Assembly (NCBI GenBank): GCA_965249595.1 | Contig: OZ252242.1 | Coordinates: 434,001-498,000, forward strand | Length of the DNA stretch: 64,000 nt | Source of the DNA: VXNJ01 sp965249595 | Lineage (GTDB): Bacteria; Chloroflexota; UBA11872; VXNJ01 | Direction of reading: 5' to 3' | Part shown: positions 25,581-33,254 of the stretch, one piece after another | How the letters are laid out: the number at the start of each line of letters is the position of its first letter | Numbering within the stretch: position 1 is the first letter of the stretch | Made by a program: the position numbers and the translations under genes | Notes under the pieces: model-generated | What the model saw: the letters and a program-made list of their open reading frames with translations, nothing else | What the model was told of the DNA's origin: nothing | Database searches by the model: none

Positions 25581-25780
25581 ATGGATTTCCTAAGTTGGGA
25601 TAAAAGTTATGAGGAGTCATCGAGTGCGCGCAACCGGGTCAAATTGGCCGCGCGCCAAAGATGGCTCTACATAGAGCCCTGGCCGCCGTGTGAATGATTG
25701 CGGGGGCGTCGCTTCGCGCTCGTGGCGCAGGCCCATCTTCTAGGGCCAAGACGTAACGATCCATACATTGTTGTGGTGTC
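25581..25780 (-). other. Leader between SAM riboswitch and thrC
   Basis: This 200-base stretch should carry the expression platform. It contains a strong hairpin GGCTCTAC/ATAGAGCC at 25663-25678 but no T-run characteristic of an intrinsic terminator, so control may act on translation or by another route. Confidence 0.4.
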
Positions 25781-25889
25781 CTCTTATCTTGCGCTCGCAG
25801 GCTCGCCGGAGTTGGCACCTGGCTCTCTGATAAAAGAGCTGGTTGCCGGGCTTCAAAGGGCCGTATCCCTCCACCACTCTGGATAAGAG
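25781..25889 (-). promoter_or_regulatory. SAM-I riboswitch (S box) ahead of thrC
   Basis: The reverse strand has all consensus parts of the S box: P1 strands CTCTTATCC (25889-25881) and GATAAGAG (25788-25781), then AGAGTGGTGGAGGGA, GGCCC, TGAAGCCCGGCAACC, AGGTGCCAACTCC and a hairpin before the closing strand. S-adenosylmethionine binding usually switches the downstream operon off. It is about 200 bases upstream of the thrC start. Confidence 0.93.
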
Positions 25890-25917
25890 CCGGAACCACC
25901 GTATTCAATTGCTGGAA

Positions 25918-25923
25918 ATTATA
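25918..25923 (-). promoter_or_regulatory. -10 box of the thrC leader promoter
   Basis: A perfect TATAAT on the reverse strand lies about 30 bases ahead of the first riboswitch strand, the right place for the leader's promoter. No good -35 element was found. Confidence 0.45.
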
Positions 25924-26133
25924 AATGTGCGCCCTTGCTTGGCGGGGTCGGCCTGACCCGCCGGGCACCGGCAATTTCATGTCTGTCACGCCAATTGCGA
26001 GATTTGCGCAAGATAGTCCGAATTCGGCAGGGGCCCGGTTTGGTCCGGGGCCGAAAGCAGATCTCGTTCACAAGGCCGATCAGCGGGCGGGGATCATTGC
26101 GGGCACAGGCAGCCCAATTCGTCAAGGTCGAAT

Positions 26134-27249
26134 TTGCAAGAAAATCTATCATCAACTTGCTTGCAACTCATTGTTGCGACGGACAATGCCAATACCTTGA
26201 CTTCCGTTACCGCCCACTTTGCCAGCGCGGATGCTGGCGCGGGACGCCGCGACGGCGATCGTGATCTTCCGCCGCTGGTAAAAGCCAACACCGACACGCT
26301 TCGCTTGCCGACCGCGGAAGAAGTGCGCATTGCGGATGAGGAGACGGAAGCCCGAATTTCGCTGGCGCTGGGCAAATTCATGGTTCTGGGCGCCGATCTT
26401 CTGTGGCTGGTGCTCTCGCTGGCCCTGCTGGATGACTTTCGCTGGTCAATAACGGTCCTGCTGGCCGTCGACTTGCTGATAGCTTTTTCCCGCCGCAGCG
26501 AGCACATGCCCGGCCAGCTCGAGCTTCTCTCGCGCGGCTTTTTAGGGGTGGGCCTATTCACGTTTGAAGCGGTTTTCTTCGGCGCTGGCTGGCCGCTCAT
26601 TTTTGGCCAGGGAATGATCCTGGCCGCCGCTGCCCTGCAAGCCTTTGGCGCCGGCGGGGAGGGCAAGAACCTCTTGGGCGGACTATTGGTGTTCACCGGA
26701 TTGGTTTTTGCGATGGCCCTTTCTCTGGTGGTTCTGGGTCTGCGCCAGCAGGACATTGCCAGCCGGTTTGACACCGCTTACATCTATGCCGCGGCGGGGC
26801 GCCGCGAAGACGCGCTGTTCGTCGTCAAGTCAGTCATCGACGACAACTTCGAGGACCCGCAGGTTCACATGCGGGCGGTCAATTTCTACTTGAGTGATTT
26901 CATTAATGATGTCGCGGCAGCCTCGTTGGCCGCCGACCGGGCAGTCCAATTTGCCGATGATGAATCACGAGCCCAGGCCTACTACATTCGCGGGTACCTG
27001 CAGGAGCAACGGCAGGACTATGTTTCGGCCCTAGTAAGCTACAACGCGGCCATTGACCAAAGCGACGATATACCCGCTCTTTATCTGACCCGCTCCCGGA
27101 CCTTGATCGAATTGGGTCGGATTCAGGAGGCAATTGAGGACCTGCGCCGGGTTGAGGAGATGGCCCCGGGATCCGACGAGGCGACCGAGGCGCGCATCAT
27201 GCGAATCAACATCGAGCCGCGCACCGGTGACCCTCTAGATTTTTCCTAA
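26134..27249 (+). CDS. Membrane protein with TPR repeats, unknown
   Basis: A 371-residue protein with an N-terminal soluble part, about five or six hydrophobic segments between residues 80 and 210 (for example FMVLGADLLWLVLSLALL and GLLVFTGLVFAMALSLVVLG) and a C-terminal domain of tetratricopeptide repeats, such as RFDTAYIYAAAGRREDALFV and AQAYYIRGYLQEQRQDYVSA. It is likely a membrane-anchored scaffold. The TTG start at 26134 follows AAGG, but an N-terminal tail of about 40 residues has low complexity and a later start is possible. It converges on the class V aminotransferase gene with five bases between the ends. I do not recognise a specific family. Confidence 0.65.
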   Translation: MQENLSSTCLQLIVATDNANTLTSVTAHFASADAGAGRRDGDRDLPPLVKANTDTLRLPTAEEVRIADEETEARISLALGKFMVLGADLLWLVLSLALLDDFRWSITVLLAVDLLIAFSRRSEHMPGQLELLSRGFLGVGLFTFEAVFFGAGWPLIFGQGMILAAAALQAFGAGGEGKNLLGGLLVFTGLVFAMALSLVVLGLRQQDIASRFDTAYIYAAAGRREDALFVVKSVIDDNFEDPQVHMRAVNFYLSDFINDVAAASLAADRAVQFADDESRAQAYYIRGYLQEQRQDYVSALVSYNAAIDQSDDIPALYLTRSRTLIELGRIQEAIEDLRRVEEMAPGSDEATEARIMRINIEPRTGDPLDFS

Positions 27250-27254
27250 GCGCC

Positions 27255-28382
27255 TCAGTTAGCTCGACGCCAAGATTCAAGGACTGAGAGCAGCTCCGGT
27301 AGGTAGTCGTCGAAAACAATCCGCGACATATGGCCGATTCGAATTATTTCGCCTACCAACGACCCTAGTCCTCCGGCCAGCACGAGACCGTGTTCATCGC
27401 TCAGCCAAGCTAATAGCGATGATGCCGATTGACGCGTGCCAGCGGGTAGGCGGGCGCAGGTTACCGTCGGCGAGGCGACTGACTCATCGGCCAGGATTGT
27501 AAAGCCCAAATCCCTTAAGCCCGACCGCAGGTCGGATGCCCCTTTTGCTATGCGGCGGTAGCGATCGGCCGGCGATTCGCTGGCGATATTCGCCAGGGCC
27601 ACATCGAGGCCGTAGGCGATATTTACCGGCATTGTCGAGGGCTGGGGGTGGTAGTCCGGTGAATCTTGTTCGAATCCGCGCCATACGCCAAGGTCGTAGT
27701 ACCAACCGGGCGAAGGGCGTGACTGGCGATCAAAGGTCGACCAACCGGCATCTGACACCACCGCCGCGGCCAATCCCGGAGGGCCCTCCAGAGCCTTCTG
27801 CGAGGCGGTCGCCAGAAAGTCGATCCCCCATTTGTCCATCGCGATTTCCACCGCCGCGAACGAGGAGACCGCGTCGAGCAGGATATTGACGCCGAGACGC
27901 GAGCAGACCCGGGCGATCGGTTCAAGCGGACTAAGGGCCCCGCAGGAGGTCTCGTTGTGGCATAGCAGAACCGTAGCTACGTCGCCGGCTTTGATGTGGG
28001 ACTCGATGTCATCCGGCATCGGCGGCACACCGTCAGGCAACTTCAAGTCAACGACTTCCAGTCCGCTACCTATCGCAATTGCCCGCAGCCGCTCCGAGAA
28101 GAAGCCGTTTACCGGAACCAGCACCCGATCTCCAGGGCTGGTGAGCGACCGCACACCGGTCTCGATTGCCCCGGTCCCCGACGCGGCCAGCAAATAGGCG
28201 GTGCCGGTGGTGTCAGCGTAACGCAATATGCCCTTTTGCAACCGCCGGTAGAGAGAAACCCATTGGTCCCCATAGTGCGGAATGACCGGGTTGGCTAACG
28301 CGGCCAAGACGCGCGGGTCCAAATCGATTGGTCCCGGAATTAGCAGACGCGGGGCGACTTTGAACAACTCCTGCGGTACCAA
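27255..28382 (-). CDS. Class V aminotransferase (alanine-glyoxylate/serine-pyruvate type)
   Basis: PLP-dependent transaminase of the alanine-glyoxylate aminotransferase group. The N-terminus has the family opening LLIPGPIDLDPRVLAALANPVIPH and SGTGAIETGVRSL (cofactor phosphate cup), then NETSCGALSPLEPIARV and LLDAVSSFAAVEI, and the PLP lysine in ATASQKALEGPPG (Lys196). The 375 residues match the family. The frame opens at TTG 28382, with a CAGGAG site oddly placed a few codons inside, so the exact start is uncertain. Likely reactions are serine or alanine with glyoxylate or pyruvate; 2-aminoethylphosphonate-type activity is another family option. It diverges from the two glycosyltransferase genes. 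Confidence 0.85.
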   Translation of the reverse strand: MVPQELFKVAPRLLIPGPIDLDPRVLAALANPVIPHYGDQWVSLYRRLQKGILRYADTTGTAYLLAASGTGAIETGVRSLTSPGDRVLVPVNGFFSERLRAIAIGSGLEVVDLKLPDGVPPMPDDIESHIKAGDVATVLLCHNETSCGALSPLEPIARVCSRLGVNILLDAVSSFAAVEIAMDKWGIDFLATASQKALEGPPGLAAAVVSDAGWSTFDRQSRPSPGWYYDLGVWRGFEQDSPDYHPQPSTMPVNIAYGLDVALANIASESPADRYRRIAKGASDLRSGLRDLGFTILADESVASPTVTCARLPAGTRQSASSLLAWLSDEHGLVLAGGLGSLVGEIIRIGHMSRIVFDDYLPELLSVLESWRRAN

Positions 28383-28424
28383 ATTGCAATACGGTTAGAC
28401 ATTATCGGGATTTGCAAAATTTGC

Positions 28425-29189
28425 ATGTGCCAACGAGACATCGCAACCCAACGGCTCCTGCTCCCAACCACCCAATCATCCTCAGTGCCAGATCGCCAAG
28501 AAATCAGCTTCTTTATTCCGCTCTACAACGAGCAGGACAACGTGGTTCCGATCGCCCGGGCCGCGATCGCCGCTCTCGAGCAAAGCCAACGCAGTTGGGA
28601 GCTGATCCTCATTAACGACGGGTCAGGGGACGCCACGGCGGTCAATGCCGCTCCGCTGCTGCGCAGCGGCAAGGTCCGCATGGTGACGCACGAGTCCAAT
28701 CGCGGCTACGGGGCAGCGTTGCGATCAGGTTTCGCGGCGGCCCGGGGCTCGCTAGTGGCGTTCTGCGATGGGGACGGTCAGTTCGATCCGGCTGACCTGG
28801 CAATCTTGCTGGCGGAAAGTTCGAATTGCGACCTGGTGATCGGGTACCGCAGAGCGCGGGCCGAAGGAGCCGCCCGTTCGCTGCCGTCGCGCGCCTGGGC
28901 GAGATTGATGAGCATGCTTTTGCAAATCTCGCCGCAAGATCTAGATTGCGGTTTCAAACTCTTTAAGACCGACTTCGTAAATAGTCTTAACCTACAAAGC
29001 GACGGAGCCTTCATCTCCGCCGAAATCCTGGCCAAGGCAAGCCGAGCCGGCGCGCAAATGCGGGAAGTTCCACTCGACCACCATCGCCGGCGGGCGGGGC
29101 AATCAACCGGACTTAACGTCTTTGTGGTCACCCGGGCTTTTGTCGAATTAATTCGCTTGTACGTGCAAATTAAGACCTGGCGGCCATGA
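28425..29189 (+). CDS. Family 2 glycosyltransferase (polyprenol-phosphate type), first of pair
   Basis: GT-A fold transferase resembling dolichyl/undecaprenyl-phosphate sugar synthases, without C-terminal membrane spans. It has the family opening ISFFIPLYNEQDNVVPIARA, LILINDGSGDATA, the donor motif FCDGDGQFDPADL (DxD-like) and DCGFKLFKTD. At 254 residues it is short of the membrane domain of many homologues, so it may act at the membrane surface. ATG 28425 begins a poorly conserved 25-residue tail; a GTG near residue 21 might be the real start. It overlaps the next transferase by four bases (ATGA), so both are translated together. A lipid carrier as acceptor is inferred. Confidence 0.82.
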   Translation: MCQRDIATQRLLLPTTQSSSVPDRQEISFFIPLYNEQDNVVPIARAAIAALEQSQRSWELILINDGSGDATAVNAAPLLRSGKVRMVTHESNRGYGAALRSGFAAARGSLVAFCDGDGQFDPADLAILLAESSNCDLVIGYRRARAEGAARSLPSRAWARLMSMLLQISPQDLDCGFKLFKTDFVNSLNLQSDGAFISAEILAKASRAGAQMREVPLDHHRRRAGQSTGLNVFVVTRAFVELIRLYVQIKTWRP

Positions 29190-29851
29190 AACTATCTGTC
29201 CTCATTCCGGTCTACAACGAGCTTGACCAGCTCCCGCAATTGGTCGCGAATCTCCTGGCCCTGCCCGAGGAATTCGAACTGGTGTTTGTCGACGATGCTT
29301 CAAGCGACGGATCGCTCGAATTCCTCGAGGGCCTGTCGAATCCGCGCGTGCGACTGCTTCGCTCTCCCCTAAATCAGGGCAAGGGCGCAGCTGTCCGACG
29401 GGCCCTTGGTGTCGCCGGCGGGCGCTTCGTGGCGATCCAGGATGCCGACCTTGAATACGATCCGAGCGACCTGGTTCGCTTGCTGGACCTGCTGGAGCGA
29501 TCAGACGGCCGCGTGGCCTATGGTTACCGAAACCTTTCCGGGCAAAAGCTGCTGCTGCGGTTCGGCAACCGATTGCTCACGACGATTGCCAATCTGCTCT
29601 TTCGGAGCAATCTCAAAGATTTGGAAACCTGTTACAAGGTATTGGATCGTTCGCTGGCGTTGGAGCTAGATCTAAGCGCCAACCGCTTCGACATTGAGGT
29701 CGAGTTAACCGCCAAATTGCTTCTGCGCGGCGAAACAATACATCAATTGCCGATTTCATATCACCCGCGATCGCGGGGCAAAAAACTCTCACCGTGGCGC
29801 GACGGACCGCACGGACTCTGGAGCCTGCTCAGACACCGCTGGCGGGGCTAA
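29186..29851 (+). CDS. Family 2 glycosyltransferase, second of pair
   Basis: Second GT-A transferase in the pair, 221 residues, starting at ATG 29186 inside the stop of the first (ATGA). Motifs are LSVLIPVYNELDQLPQLV, LVFVDDASSDGSLEFL, NQGKGAAVRRALGVAGGRF and the donor motif IQDADLEYDPSDL. The end contains CYKVLDRSLALEL and IEVELTAKLLLRGE. It resembles DPM1-like polyprenol-phosphate mannose synthases. Donor sugars and acceptor are not known. The two related but different copies probably load two sugars onto a lipid carrier, or work on one glycan; that is inference. Confidence 0.84.
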   Translation: MKLSVLIPVYNELDQLPQLVANLLALPEEFELVFVDDASSDGSLEFLEGLSNPRVRLLRSPLNQGKGAAVRRALGVAGGRFVAIQDADLEYDPSDLVRLLDLLERSDGRVAYGYRNLSGQKLLLRFGNRLLTTIANLLFRSNLKDLETCYKVLDRSLALELDLSANRFDIEVELTAKLLLRGETIHQLPISYHPRSRGKKLSPWRDGPHGLWSLLRHRWRG

Positions 29852-29939
29852 TTGGCACCACTTGCGGGCGCCGATTTCTTCGGCCAATAATTACGACGAA
29901 GGTCAATGCGTCCAACAATATCGGCCAGGTGAACGTTCC

Positions 29940-30968
29940 GTGCAGAACTTCTCTGCAACAAGTCGATTGATGCGCCCGGTTCTGGCGGGCCTGCTGCTCG
30001 TCGTCTTTTCCGCGTTACTTACCGGTTGCAACGGTGGCGAGGAAAGCGCAGCGACCGCCGGATTCTTCTCCAACGAACCCATGCCGGAGATGGCAATGAG
30101 GGCACTGGAAGAAGATGGCATGGACATGGCGGAATCCCTCAAGGCCGTGACCGTCGAACGGTCCGCTGCCGACAGCGGACCGGCACTTGGAGCGTTGCTG
30201 GGCCGCAAGATCATCCGCGAGGGAAGCCTGGTACTTGAAGTTGCCGACGTGCCAAGCAGCCTGGAGCGGGCAAAAGCCATCGCTGACAGCAACGGCGGCT
30301 ATGTTGCCAACTCCCATTTTTATGGCGACAGCAACAAAGACCCCAAGGACGCTTCGTTCTCGGCAATCTTGAGCCTGCGAATTCCGTCCGACAAATTCGA
30401 AGCGGTTACCGCCCAGCTGGAAGCGACGGCCGAACGCGTGATCTCGTCTTCGACCAGTTCGCAGGACGTGACCGGGCAGGTGACCGACTGGGAATCCGAC
30501 CTGCGCAACCTGGCGGCCGTCGAACGGCAATATCTGACCCTGTTGACCAGGGCCGATGAAATTGAAGACATCCTCGGCGTCACCGACCGGCTCAATTCGA
30601 CGCGGCGCGAAATTGAAAACATCGAGAGCCAGCTGGCAGTCTATGAATCCCTCATAGACCTCTCGACCATTAACGTCGATCTGATCTCTTCCGACGACGA
30701 CGATCAGTCCGGATTCGGAATTTGGGATGCCGCCTTGGCCGGTTGGCAGGCGTCGCTAGACACACTTGAATTTATTGCCAAGGCGATCCTGGCAGCGGTC
30801 GCCTTCTCCTGGTGGTTGGCACCCGTAGTCGTCCTTTTGGCATTGCTATTGCGCCAAGTTATGCGCCGCCGGAGGACTCAGGCCAATGCCGATTCCCCAA
30901 CTTCGGCGACCTCGGCGACCGGTGATGGAACGATCTCGCCACCGCCCAGCAGCACCGGGCCGTCGTAG
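29940..30968 (+). CDS. DUF4349-domain lipoprotein
   Basis: Envelope protein with a DUF4349 domain, whose function is unknown. GTG 29940 is preceded by AGGTGA and gives 342 residues: a signal part ending in the lipobox ALLTGC, then a central DUF4349 domain with REGSLVLEVADVPSSLERA, NGGYVANSHF, LRIPSDKFEAVTAQL and a coiled-coil of about residues 180-240 (LNSTRREIENIESQLAVYESLIDL, in two pieces LNSTRREIENIE and SQLAVYESLIDL). A hydrophobic segment (ILAAVAFSWWLAPVVVLLAL) near residue 290 is a second membrane anchor. Its last 90 bases overlap, in opposite direction, the end of mnmA. An upstream TTG at 29862 is possible but unsupported. Confidence 0.78.
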   Translation: MQNFSATSRLMRPVLAGLLLVVFSALLTGCNGGEESAATAGFFSNEPMPEMAMRALEEDGMDMAESLKAVTVERSAADSGPALGALLGRKIIREGSLVLEVADVPSSLERAKAIADSNGGYVANSHFYGDSNKDPKDASFSAILSLRIPSDKFEAVTAQLEATAERVISSSTSSQDVTGQVTDWESDLRNLAAVERQYLTLLTRADEIEDILGVTDRLNSTRREIENIESQLAVYESLIDLSTINVDLISSDDDDQSGFGIWDAALAGWQASLDTLEFIAKAILAAVAFSWWLAPVVVLLALLLRQVMRRRRTQANADSPTSATSATGDGTISPPPSSTGPS

Positions 30969-31987
30969 AAGACCGCCGCCTGGCCGGGCGCAACGCCCCA
31001 AACCGGGTCTTCCATAGCAACCCGCAGGCGACCGTTGCCAACGTCGTAAAGCCGACAGGGCAGATGGCGGGCCGACGAGCGAACTCTGACCGTCGCCGGC
31101 CGGCCGATGGCCGGCTCGGCTAGAGAAACCGCGTTGAAGCGTTCGATCTCAAAGCTGGTTCGCAGCAATTCGTCATGCGGGGCCAAGATCAGGGCGTTGC
31201 GCTCCGGCAGGATATGGGCCACATAGAGCGGTTGGTGGTGCGAGATTCCCAGCCCGCGGCGCTGGCCGACGGTGTAACGGGCCAACCCCTCGTGCTCGCC
31301 CAAATAGGTTCCATCGATGAGCATAATGGGCCCCGGTCGCCCGCAATCGGCGCCCCAATCGCGGAGGAAATCGCGGTAGTCGCCGGCCACGAAACAGATG
31401 TCGACGCTGTCCGGGCGGTCGGCGTTGGGAAGGTCAAATCGACGGGCCAGGGAGCGGATCTGCGACTTGCTCAACGAACCCAACGGAAAAACCAGCCGTG
31501 ACAGCTGGGCCTGCGTGAGGACGTAGAGCACGTATGACTGATCCTTGCGCGGATCGATGCCACCGAGAAGTTGCCAACGACCGCTTGCAGGGTCGGCGGC
31601 CGAGCGCACATAGTGCCCGGTAGCGACCATATCGGCACCCAGGGCGTCTAGTGAATCGAAAATTCCCTGGAATTTGACGTGGTGATTGCAATCGATGCAA
31701 GGGTTGGGGGTCAGGCCGGCGGCATAGCTGGTGGTAAAGCGTTCGACGACTTTGGCGGCGAACTCGTCGCGCGAGTCGATGCTGATGTGGTCGGCGCCGA
31801 TCTGTCGGCAGATCGCCTGCGCGGTGGCGGTGGCCTCCGGCGAACAGCAGTTGCGCTCGCCGGGAGCGAGCTGCTGCTCGGGCCAGATATCGATCGTGAA
31901 ACCGACCACATCATGTCCCGCCTGGGCCAACAGGGCTGCCGCAACCGAGCTGTCAACGCCACCGCTCATCGCCACTGCGATGCGCAT
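30878..31987 (-). CDS. mnmA: tRNA-specific 2-thiouridylase
   Basis: MnmA transfers sulfur to uridine 34 of tRNA-Lys, -Glu and -Gln. It starts at ATG 31987 with the PP-loop ATP site VAMSGGVDSSVAAALL and carries the two catalytic cysteines C97 (PNPCIDCN) and C198 (DSVDICFV), plus GTG-like motif ATGHYVR and DQSYVLYVLTQAQL. The C-terminal beta-barrel contains YTVGQRRGLGISHHQPLYV. The 369 residues match the family. The frame stays open far upstream to 32851, but only the part from 31987 resembles MnmA. Its last 91 bases overlap the convergent DUF4349 gene. No partner genes such as a cysteine desulfurase are in the window. The tRNA-Glu at 18361 is one expected substrate. Confidence 0.93.
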   Translation of the reverse strand: MRIAVAMSGGVDSSVAAALLAQAGHDVVGFTIDIWPEQQLAPGERNCCSPEATATAQAICRQIGADHISIDSRDEFAAKVVERFTTSYAAGLTPNPCIDCNHHVKFQGIFDSLDALGADMVATGHYVRSAADPASGRWQLLGGIDPRKDQSYVLYVLTQAQLSRLVFPLGSLSKSQIRSLARRFDLPNADRPDSVDICFVAGDYRDFLRDWGADCGRPGPIMLIDGTYLGEHEGLARYTVGQRRGLGISHHQPLYVAHILPERNALILAPHDELLRTSFEIERFNAVSLAEPAIGRPATVRVRSSARHLPCRLYDVGNGRLRVAMEDPVWGVAPGQAAVFYDGPVLLGGGEIVPSPVAEVAEVGESALA

Positions 31988-32380
31988 CGGTCCTGCCCGC
32001 CCTTTGTGCTGATGGGAAATATCCCACTGAAATGTAGCCGGCGCCGGCCCGGTTCGGCATTCGCGCCCGCGCTGCTGCGGGTTGATCATCCCTGCAACGC
32101 GATTACCAATTGGACGCCGCCGAATTTTCACAGAAATACGAGGGCAATCCGACCAACCGTCGGACCGGATCGAAATTGACCGCCTGGTGCTCCCGAAAAT
32201 TAAGCCCGGCGGCCCGCGATTTGGCCCGGCCAATGCCAGATGGCCCCGCCCGAACCAGACCGCGATGTTGACAGACAGCGAGACGGCAATTTGTGCCGTA
32301 GGGATAATTTTTTTAATCGGGAGTTGAAAAGGGGACGCTTTGCACGGCAGGGGACAGCGCCGCAGCCTGGTCCGATACCC
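31988..32380. other. Divergent promoter region, no gene seen
   Basis: This 393-base stretch separates mnmA from the divergent ftsB-like gene. The upstream extension of the mnmA frame has no homology. Around 32326-32375 there are two GGGGAC stretches that faintly recall the IS ends elsewhere in the window, but nothing firm. A consensus TTGACA at 32268 lacks a matching -10 box. Confidence 0.4.
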
Positions 32381-32803
32381 ATGATGATTCAGCTGGTACA
32401 CATGGGTGTGCGGGTCCTGGCGATCGCCATGATCACCGGAGCCATCGCCCTGCTCACCAGCCAGATCCTGGCCGCCCCGGGGATCGTCGGCACCGGCCTT
32501 CGAATCGACCAACTGGAAGGCCAGATTGTCGCCGTTGAACGCGAGAACCGAACCCTTCGCGAATTGATCGCCTATCGCCAGAGCGACAACTACGTGGTGG
32601 CCGTGGCCAAACGCGAACTCGGCCTGGTCGAGCCGGGCGATACGCAATTGCGGGTTGTCGGGATACCGCCGGCGATTTCGCTGCCGCCCATCATTACCGT
32701 CAATGAAGCGGCGACTCCAACCGCCACGACAACCGTCAAACAACCTATGCCGGTAGAGAATTTTTCCGCCTGGTGGAACGTTCTCACCGGCGCCGATACG
32801 TAA
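32381..32803 (+). CDS. FtsB/DivIC-like septum formation protein
   Basis: Short membrane protein of the FtsB/DivIC type, part of the division complex with FtsL and FtsQ. After ATG 32381 a single transmembrane segment (VRVLAIAMITGAIALLTSQIL) is followed by a coiled-coil (IDQLEGQIVAVERENRTLRE), then the family tail VAKRELGLVEPGD, which is the conserved FtsB signature. Its 140 residues are slightly long because of a Pro/Thr-rich end. The ribosome site is weak. Order ftsB-like, dut, tilS, ftsH resembles the divIC-tilS-ftsH arrangement of many Gram-positive-type genomes. Confidence 0.72.
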   Translation: MMIQLVHMGVRVLAIAMITGAIALLTSQILAAPGIVGTGLRIDQLEGQIVAVERENRTLRELIAYRQSDNYVVAVAKRELGLVEPGDTQLRVVGIPPAISLPPIITVNEAATPTATTTVKQPMPVENFSAWWNVLTGADT

Positions 32804-32822
32804 AACCAGGCTCTCATCGCTC

Positions 32823-33254
32823 TTGCAATTACCGATTTTTCGCATCGACAAGTCGCTGCCGCTGCCCGGCTATCAAACCGACGGAGCGGCTGGATTCGAT
32901 CTATATGCCCGCACCCAGGTGGAGATCGCTCCCTCAACCAGCGGCCTCATTCCGGCCAACTTGATAGTCCAACTCCCGCCCGGCCACTTCCTGATGGTGG
33001 CCTTGCGCTCATCGACCCCGCTGCGCACCGGCTTGACAAGCCCGCACGGAATCGGAATCGTCGACCCCGACTATTGCGGGCCCGACGACGAACTCAGAGT
33101 TCTCGTCTTCAATCCCACCCCGGCACCGGTCACGGTAACCCGCGGCGAACGAATCGCCCAGGCCATCGTCGTGCCCGCCCAGCGTCCGGAGCTAGTCGAA
33201 TGCCAGGCAATTGAAGCCCCCAGTCGCGGCGGGTTCGGTTCCACCGGAGCGTAG
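32823..33254 (+). CDS. dut: dUTP diphosphatase
   Basis: Trimeric dUTPase, which removes dUTP and supplies dUMP for thymidylate. All five motifs can be seen: GAAGFDLYA (1), LRSSTPLRTG (2), GIGIVDPDYCGPDDE (3, with Cys-Gly-Pro-Asp-Asp in place of Arg-Gly-Glu), RGERIAQAIVV (4) and RGGFGSTG (5). At 143 residues it has standard length. The start is TTG 32823. The change in motif 3 could affect the fold but leaves the catalytic aspartate. Its end overlaps the tilS start by 44 bases. Confidence 0.92.
   Translation: MQLPIFRIDKSLPLPGYQTDGAAGFDLYARTQVEIAPSTSGLIPANLIVQLPPGHFLMVALRSSTPLRTGLTSPHGIGIVDPDYCGPDDELRVLVFNPTPAPVTVTRGERIAQAIVVPAQRPELVECQAIEAPSRGGFGSTGA

Noticed and set aside
32326..32375. GGGGAC-containing stretch resembling IS ends
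   Set aside because: Similarity is only a few bases; there is no transposase remnant nearby.
31988..32851. N-terminal extension of mnmA of 288 codons
   Set aside because: MnmA homology starts exactly at ATG 31987 and the extension covers the divergent ftsB-like gene.
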